This document shows positions 34,098-38,822 of a stretch of DNA of 38,822 bases, one piece after another (position 1 is the stretch's first letter; every line of letters begins with the position of its first letter). Made by a program: the position numbers and the translations under genes. The notes beneath the pieces were generated by a model. It worked only from the letters and a program-made list of their open reading frames with translations, had not been told where the DNA came from and searched no databases. The stretch comes from Acidimicrobiaceae bacterium (GTDB taxonomy: Bacteria > Actinomycetota > Acidimicrobiia > Acidimicrobiales > UBA8592): contig PBIQ01000016.1 in assembly GCA_002720485.1 (NCBI GenBank), positions 1 through 38,822 on the forward strand, written 5' to 3'.

Positions 34098-34433
34098 ATG
34101 GCGGAATCAAAATCATTTCTATTTGCAAATGCAGTTAGGGCTCTCAGTCTGGCATCCAGAGAAGCTGGCTACGAAGTTCCTTCGTTTAAAGGCCCTCCGA
34201 ATCTAGGGGAGCATTCACGAACTCTCAAGAGAAATAGTGACGGCTCTATAACTATTTCAGTCGTATTCCATGGTCGGGCATGGTTGTCCACTCTTTCAGA
34301 TATTGTCGAAGGTTTTGTCGTAGCTAATAGCCATCTTGAAAGAGCGCATGAACTTCGTGATATGCTCTGGTCCGTTATTGAGGAACAGCACTTATCAAAA
34401 ATCGCTGGAGTTTCGATCCCCACAGCTGCGTAA
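34098..34433 (+). CDS. Hypothetical protein, about 111 residues
   Basis: I do not recognise this family. From the ATG at 34098 (AGGT just upstream) it gives MAESKSFLFANAVRALSLAS and continues with a basic segment RTLKRNSDGSITISVVFHGR, a hydrophobic stretch and a helical C-terminus. It is soluble and lacks signal peptide, cysteines or obvious catalytic residues. It is divergent from the Fe-S nuclease gene (90 bp between starts) and converges on an SDR gene with three bases between. Codon use looks normal, so it is likely a real gene; a role with the nuclease is only a guess. Confidence 0.65.
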   Translation: MAESKSFLFANAVRALSLASREAGYEVPSFKGPPNLGEHSRTLKRNSDGSITISVVFHGRAWLSTLSDIVEGFVVANSHLERAHELRDMLWSVIEEQHLSKIAGVSIPTAA

Positions 34434-34436
34434 AGG

Positions 34437-35162
34437 TTACGTGGTCATTCCTCCATCAACCACTATTTCAGCACCAGTGATATAGCTTGCCGCATCGCTC
34501 AAAAGAAAAGTAACTACCTCTGCGACTTCAGTTGGTTCGCCGGAGCGGCCCATAGGGATCGTTGAGACAAGTTCAGTGATTGTCTCTGCCTCAAGGCCAA
34601 ACAAGATATCTGTGTCAACAGCACCTGGGTGGACACTATTGCACCTAACTCCTGAGCTGGCTAATGTCTTCGCTACTCCCTTCGTCATTCCTCGGACAGC
34701 CCACTTACTTGCCATATAGGCAATATTCGCTTGAGCCCTCATCCCAGCAACAGATGAAATATTGACAATGCTTCCGCTCTCCTGACGCGACATTATCGGA
34801 GCGACTGTTGACATTCCTAGATAAGTACCGAATTGGTTGACTTCAACAATTCTTTGAAAAGTGTCGGCAGAGCCAGAAAATATATCTTGCGATGTATAAA
34901 CCCCAGCATTGTTGACAAGACCGTCAATCCTCCCATGTTCATCAAAAACTGAAGAGACAACTTCATCCCAGTTCTCTTTTGAAGTCACGTCCAAAGTTAG
35001 GTAATGCGCGCCTATCTCAGTAGCGGTTTGGTTACCTAGTTCATCTAGTATGTCCGTGACGATTACCTCTGCACCATTCTCTGCTGCGTGTTGGGCTTCA
35101 GCTGCTCCCATTCCTTTGGCGGAGCCGGTCACGATTATTACTTTTCCGTCTAAGATGCCCAT
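34437..35162 (-). CDS. SDR-family oxidoreductase (second gene of tandem pair)
   Basis: Classical NAD(P)-dependent short-chain dehydrogenase/reductase, 241 residues. Motifs are TGSAKGMGAAEA (cofactor loop, TGxxxGxG), the cofactor-choice Asp in VTDILDE suggesting NAD(H), NNAG, the catalytic Ser in VNISSVAG, YMASK (YxxxK), HPGAVDTD, and the C-terminal YITGAEIVVDGG. It is 23 bp downstream of a close paralogue on the same strand, so the two are co-transcribed. 3-Oxoacyl reductase or steroid/alcohol dehydrogenase activity is possible; substrate is unknown. Confidence 0.9.
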   Translation of the reverse strand: MGILDGKVIIVTGSAKGMGAAEAQHAAENGAEVIVTDILDELGNQTATEIGAHYLTLDVTSKENWDEVVSSVFDEHGRIDGLVNNAGVYTSQDIFSGSADTFQRIVEVNQFGTYLGMSTVAPIMSRQESGSIVNISSVAGMRAQANIAYMASKWAVRGMTKGVAKTLASSGVRCNSVHPGAVDTDILFGLEAETITELVSTIPMGRSGEPTEVAEVVTFLLSDAASYITGAEIVVDGGMTT

Positions 35163-35185
35163 TTCGTTCCTCTAAATAACTGTTG

Positions 35186-35920
35186 CTATCTAGTAATTAG
35201 TGCCCCATCTACGACAATTTCCGCACCGGATATATAACTAGCTTCGTCACTGAGCAGGAACATCGCAGTCTCTCCTACTTCATCTGGGGTACCTGATCGT
35301 TGCATGGGCACTTTGGAAACTAGCCAATTTATCGAATCCTCACCTAGATCGAAAAGCATGTCGGTTTCTATCGCTCCAGGGTGTATTGAATTAACTCGAA
35401 CGTTTGAGCTACCCAACTCAGCTGCAGCAGTTTTTGTCATCCCTCTCACGGCCCATTTACTTGCCACGTAGGCAACCGCTCTAAGTCCTCGCATTCCTGC
35501 AACAGAAGAAATATTTACGATACTTCCTGCTTTCTGTGAGATCATTGCCGGAGCCACAGCGTTCATTCCCAAGAAAGTTCCAACTTGGTTAACTTCAATG
35601 ACGGATCTAAAGACATCTACCGGAGTTGTCACTACACCTCCGTGGTTCCTTTGGTCAATTCCGGCATTATTTATAAGTCCATCTATCCTCCCGAATTCAT
35701 TAAGCGTGAATTCCGCAACATTAGACCATTGTTCCGGCGATGTTACATCTAAATTTAGATAAACATTTCCTGTTTCATCTGCGATTTTCTTGCCTTCTTC
35801 CTCGAGGATGTCAGTTACAACAACTTGCGCACCAAGGGCTGTTGCTAACTTCACTTCTGCAGCGCCTTGCCCCTTTGCACCTCCGGTAATAATTATCGTT
35901 TTACCATCAAGCTTTCCCAT
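35186..35920 (-). CDS. SDR-family oxidoreductase (first gene of tandem pair)
   Basis: Close paralogue of the following gene, 244 residues: TGGAKGQGAAEV (cofactor loop), VTDILEEEG with the NAD-type Asp, NNAG, VNISSVAGMRG, YVASK, HPGAIETD, YISGAEIVVDGA. More than half of the residues agree with the partner by eye, which suggests local gene duplication. The stretch IDQRNHGGVVTTP after NNAG is five or so residues longer than in the partner and is near the substrate pocket, so the two may differ in substrate. Confidence 0.9.
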   Translation of the reverse strand: MGKLDGKTIIITGGAKGQGAAEVKLATALGAQVVVTDILEEEGKKIADETGNVYLNLDVTSPEQWSNVAEFTLNEFGRIDGLINNAGIDQRNHGGVVTTPVDVFRSVIEVNQVGTFLGMNAVAPAMISQKAGSIVNISSVAGMRGLRAVAYVASKWAVRGMTKTAAAELGSSNVRVNSIHPGAIETDMLFDLGEDSINWLVSKVPMQRSGTPDEVGETAMFLLSDEASYISGAEIVVDGALITR

Positions 35921-36045
35921 TTTTACTCCTCTCGATAAGTACGAAGATTAGACCAGAGCTGATCTTCCTCCTAAATAGTTGTTGAATAAAATGAAATAAG
36001 TTTCTGATGGGGTGATGAAATATCTCGTCAGGTAGTCTGAAGTTA

Positions 36046-36132
36046 GCCCGAGTGGCGGAATAGGCAGACGCAGGGGGCTTAAACCCCCCGGCTCCTAACA
36101 GGGGCATGTGGGTTCGAGTCCCACCTCGGGCA
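36046..36132 (+). tRNA. tRNA-Leu(TAA)
   Basis: Class II cloverleaf of 87 nt: acceptor GCCCGAG/CTCGGGC, D-arm with GCGG, anticodon stem GGGGG/CCCCC with loop CTTAAAC giving anticodon TAA, a long variable arm (GGCTCCTAACAGGGGCAT) and T-stem GTGGG/CCCAC with loop TTCGAGT. Discriminator A; CCA not encoded. It decodes UUA and UUG. No integrase or attachment-site repeat was seen next to it. Confidence 0.95.
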
Positions 36133-36187
36133 CAGAAAGAATGAAGCGCACTAGCAAGATTCAAGTAAACTGGAATCAGGGGGAACT

Positions 36188-37945
36188 ATGTTTGATTGTT
36201 TAATAACGGGTGGAACGCTTGTTGATGGGACAGGTAAAGAAGGCGAAACCGGCGATGTAGCCATTCAAGACGGAATCGTAGTTGAAGTAGGTGGGCGAAT
36301 CAGCGGTAATAGCAAGAGAGTGATAGATGCGGATGGGGCCCTTGTGACTCCAGGCTGGATAGATCTCCACACTCATTATGACGGCCAAGTCAGTTGGGAT
36401 ACCGAAATAGCTCCTTCCTCTCACAATGGCGTAACGACCATCGTCATGGGAAATTGCGGGGTTGGATTTGCCCCCGTCCATGAAGGGCAAGAAAAGGAAC
36501 TTATAGAGCTGATGGAAGGAGTGGAAGACATCCCAGGGTCAGCCCTCCATGAAGGAATGGAATGGGGTAAATGGAGTACATTTCCGGAGTATCTTGACTA
36601 CTTATCCACTCGAGAATTTTCACTTGACGTAGGTGCACAAATCGCTCACGGATCACTCCGTTATTACGCGATGGGAGAGCGAGGGCGCTTAAATGAAGAT
36701 GCAACGGAAAACGACCTTGGTTTGATGGCCGAACTCGTCACTGAGGCGCTTGACGCAGGAGCAGTCGGTTTCAGCACTTCGAGAATAATCGGTCACCGGT
36801 CTTTATGGGGCGAACCGGTTCCAGGCACATTCGCACCGGAAGAAGAAGTACTTGCAATAGCCCAAGCGATGAAAACATCATCAAAAGGTGTCTTCCAAAT
36901 GATTCCTGCAGGAACCGTTGGGAAGATGGAAAGCTTAGGCGGCGAGAAGTACACACAGCAAGAAGAGCACGCACTTATGGTCCGTGTCTCGATGGTCAGC
37001 GGTAGGCCGGTTACATTCACTCTGGTCCAGTCACCAGATTATGACCCAGACACTTGGAGAGAAATTCTCTCCCTAACTGAAGACGCAAATAGTCAAGGGG
37101 CAAATATATTCCCTCAGGTTTCTTCGCGTCCTATAGGATTCCTAACTGGATTAAGTGGATATCACGCTTTCATGCGGAGACCAACGTATCTTCGTGAAGT
37201 GGCCCATTTACCACTAGATGAAAAAGTCAAGGTCATGTCCAAGCCAGAGATCCGTCAAGCTATTCTCAATGAGAAAGACATTCCTCCGGAAGCGCCCGGA
37301 TCTATGGAAAACGTCTACGGACTATTCAATATGGCTGCACCAGCTCTATATCCCTTAGACGACCCAGTCAACTATGAACCTGAACTCAGTGAATGTATAG
37401 GGGCTAGGGCAAGCGCCAGTGACGTTGAACCCATAGATTACCTTTATGATTTCCTGCTCGAAGATGGAGGAAGCCGATTCGCATCGTTGAGCGCTATTGA
37501 TTTACCTGCCAGAATGGACGTTCTACAAGAGATGCTTCTTCATCCAAGTACGGTGACTGGTTTGAGCGATGCTGGTGCCCACGTGACATTGATCTGTGAC
37601 GGGACGATGCCAACAACTCAACTTACTTATTGGACAAGGGATCGCGCGAAAGGGGAGAAGATACCTCTGGAATTTATTGTGAGGAAGCAGACGGCGCTTA
37701 ACGCTGAGCTGTATGGATTCGATGATCGCGGAACGATAGAAGTGGGTAAGCGAGCAGATGTGAATGTCATTGACCTCGATAATCTTCAAGTTTCCCCACC
37801 AGTGCCCCATAACGATCTTCCAAAGGGAGGGACACGTTTGATGCAACCCGTGACCGGTTATGTAAATACCTTGTGCAATGGGGTGTCTACTCGGGAGTTT
37901 GATGAAGATACAGGGTCAAGGCCTGGACGTTTAGCCCGCAGCTAG
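36188..37945 (+). CDS. Amidohydrolase family protein, N-acyl-D-amino-acid deacylase-like
   Basis: Metal-dependent hydrolase of the D-aminoacylase/dihydroorotase superfamily, 585 residues. N-terminal beta-sandwich segment DCLITGGTLVDGTG, metal-site DLHTHYDGQ with His61 and His63, VMGNCGVGFAP with Cys90 (a zinc ligand in D-aminoacylase), and the late GLSDAGAHVTLICDGT with the catalytic-type Asp, followed by a return to the sandwich domain (GTIEVGKRADVNVIDLD). Such proteins hydrolyse N-acyl-D-amino acids or related amides. GGGGGA precedes the ATG. It follows tRNA-Leu, and its TAG stop shares CTAG with the opposing gene. Size is larger than the roughly 480 residues of D-aminoacylase; the true substrate is uncertain. 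Confidence 0.85.
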   Translation: MFDCLITGGTLVDGTGKEGETGDVAIQDGIVVEVGGRISGNSKRVIDADGALVTPGWIDLHTHYDGQVSWDTEIAPSSHNGVTTIVMGNCGVGFAPVHEGQEKELIELMEGVEDIPGSALHEGMEWGKWSTFPEYLDYLSTREFSLDVGAQIAHGSLRYYAMGERGRLNEDATENDLGLMAELVTEALDAGAVGFSTSRIIGHRSLWGEPVPGTFAPEEEVLAIAQAMKTSSKGVFQMIPAGTVGKMESLGGEKYTQQEEHALMVRVSMVSGRPVTFTLVQSPDYDPDTWREILSLTEDANSQGANIFPQVSSRPIGFLTGLSGYHAFMRRPTYLREVAHLPLDEKVKVMSKPEIRQAILNEKDIPPEAPGSMENVYGLFNMAAPALYPLDDPVNYEPELSECIGARASASDVEPIDYLYDFLLEDGGSRFASLSAIDLPARMDVLQEMLLHPSTVTGLSDAGAHVTLICDGTMPTTQLTYWTRDRAKGEKIPLEFIVRKQTALNAELYGFDDRGTIEVGKRADVNVIDLDNLQVSPPVPHNDLPKGGTRLMQPVTGYVNTLCNGVSTREFDEDTGSRPGRLARS

Positions 37946-38316
37946 CTTTGCTGCTGGCCAGTGAGTTGCCCCATGTCAAAATAGTCACGCCACTTTACTA
38001 TTTTTCCATTCTCTAGCTCGAAGATTCCCATAACGGGAAGAGCGATGGTGTTTTCTCCCATAACAAGCGTATCTACACGCTCGTTCATGACTACATCTCC
38101 TTCGGTTACTTGGTGAAGGATATCGAACTCAATTGAAGAAGCCATAGTGAGAAATCCCTCTATGAATCCTCGGATATTCTCTAAACCTTCTTGGATCTCC
38201 ATAGGGATGTTATGGTAGATCGCTGACTCATCGAAATGCACCATAATTTCGTCAAGGTCTCCCTGTGACCATGCTTCGCAAAACGATCGGATAATTTGGT
38301 CTGGTGTTTGGCTCAT
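37942..38316 (-). CDS. Limonene-1,2-epoxide hydrolase-like protein (SnoaL-like fold)
   Basis: Small cone-fold protein, 124 residues from the ATG at 38316 (MSQTPDQII). The catalytic pieces of limonene-epoxide hydrolase are present: Arg80 and Asp82 in MNERVDTLV, and Asp111 in KWRDYFDMGQL. The DLDEIMVHFDESAIYHNIPM segment is typical too. It may hydrolyse an epoxide; other cone-fold proteins are isomerases or have no activity, but the RxD...D set favours hydrolase. A GTG at 38334 in frame is an alternative start. No good Shine-Dalgarno is seen. It converges on the amidohydrolase gene. Confidence 0.85.
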   Translation of the reverse strand: MSQTPDQIIRSFCEAWSQGDLDEIMVHFDESAIYHNIPMEIQEGLENIRGFIEGFLTMASSIEFDILHQVTEGDVVMNERVDTLVMGENTIALPVMGIFELENGKIVKWRDYFDMGQLTGQQQS

Positions 38317-38454
38317 GTAGGAAGAATAGCCCACTCATGAATACTTATCTATTTCCAATTAATTGGGTTGAGGCTTGTAACGGACTAATCTTGGAGTCTG
38401 TTACTTTCAGGCACAGGCTAAGCAAATTCAGTGAAGTTCGAATTGCGGGGATAC

Positions 38455-38822
38455 GTGAAAAAGGCATACAGCGGTTTTAGAGGAAAAGTTGGAAAAATTT
38501 TCTCCACATCTGAACCTGATTGGCCCGTTCCTCCAACGGCCCCACCTGGGTCACCAAACGTACTAGTTATGCTGGTCGATGATCTTGGGTTTGCTGATCT
38601 GGGCTGTTTCGGTTCAGAAATCGATACACCGAGTATCGATGCACTTGCCGCTGAAGGAGTTCGATATACAAACTTTCACGTTAACCCGATGTGCTCACCA
38701 ACTCGGGCTTCACTTTTAACAGGCCTGAACTCCCATATGGCCGGTATGGGGCATGTGGCACATTTCGATCCAGGGTTTCCCGGTTATGCAATGGAACTCC
38801 GAGAAAATGCTGTAACCATGGG
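38455..38822 (+). CDS. Type I sulfatase (arylsulfatase family), N-terminal part
   Basis: Sulfate ester hydrolase, cut by the window end after about 122 residues. It shows SPNVLVMLVDDLGFADLGCFG with the metal-binding DD pair, IDTPSIDALAAEGVRYTNFH, and the sulfatase signature CSPTRASLLTG, whose Cys is converted to formylglycine, followed by GLNSHMAGMGH. No signal peptide is seen before the PDWPVPPTAPPG lead, so it looks cytoplasmic, like a large group of bacterial arylsulfatases. A GTG at 38455 with GGGG upstream is taken as start; GTG 38431 in frame is possible. Confidence 0.88.
   Translation, partial: MKKAYSGFRGKVGKIFSTSEPDWPVPPTAPPGSPNVLVMLVDDLGFADLGCFGSEIDTPSIDALAAEGVRYTNFHVNPMCSPTRASLLTGLNSHMAGMGHVAHFDPGFPGYAMELRENAVTM

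Noticed and set aside
36046-36132. tRNA-Leu as an integration site of a mobile element
   Set aside because: No integrase, no repeated tRNA 3' end and no phage-like genes were seen nearby.

Overview
The window reads as chromosome of an actinomycete-lineage bacterium with a moderate to low GC content by eye, most likely a marine or freshwater Acidimicrobiia-type lineage (taxonomy is inference). Three things point there: the gene order rsmI-metG-tatD-Rpf/SLT protein-ksgA-ispE-prs-rplY-pth-mfd-eno-ftsB-DUF501-ppx, which follows the Mycobacterium tuberculosis Rv1003-Rv1026 order; the actinobacterial family DUF501; and two tiny actinobacterial-type ribosomal protein genes, bL37 (5203-5292, minus) and bS22 (12521-12619, minus).

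Region 1 (1-5047): a minus-strand BMP-type ABC importer operon (lipoprotein, double ATPase, truncated permease). It is divergent from a TetR regulator and a ferritin-like diiron protein. The tetR promoter carries a perfect 20-bp palindrome. Region 2 (5203-20638): the conserved housekeeping block for translation quality, isoprenoid precursors, PRPP, DNA repair, glycolysis and division, with tRNA-Gln(TTG). Compared with M. tuberculosis, glmU and mazG are not in their usual places. Region 3 (20640-30113): a block lodged between ftsB and DUF501. It holds an ABC-2 exporter (ATPase plus two permeases), the small and medium subunits of a CO dehydrogenase-like molybdenum hydroxylase (coxS, coxM), a reverse-strand beta-propeller-like lipoprotein, and a maturation set (MoxR ATPase, VWA protein, two XdhC-type proteins, a MobA/MocA-like nucleotidyltransferase, CoxG). 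The catalytic molybdenum subunit gene coxL is absent from the window. Region 4 (30134-38822): DUF501 and ppx close the housekeeping block. They are followed by an acetyltransferase, a crotonase lacking the usual catalytic glutamates, a stand-alone Fe-S PD-(D/E)XK nuclease, a small unknown protein, two tandem SDR oxidoreductases, tRNA-Leu(TAA), a D-aminoacylase-type amidohydrolase, a limonene-epoxide-hydrolase-like protein and the start of a sulfatase.

The most interesting region is the cox-type island: electron-transfer subunits and a full metallocofactor maturation set without the adjacent catalytic subunit, with an oppositely oriented secreted lipoprotein where coxL would be expected. No CRISPR array, insertion sequence, integrase or rRNA gene was seen. 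No gene-free stretch exceeds about 300 bases once the two tiny ribosomal genes and the tRNAs are counted.
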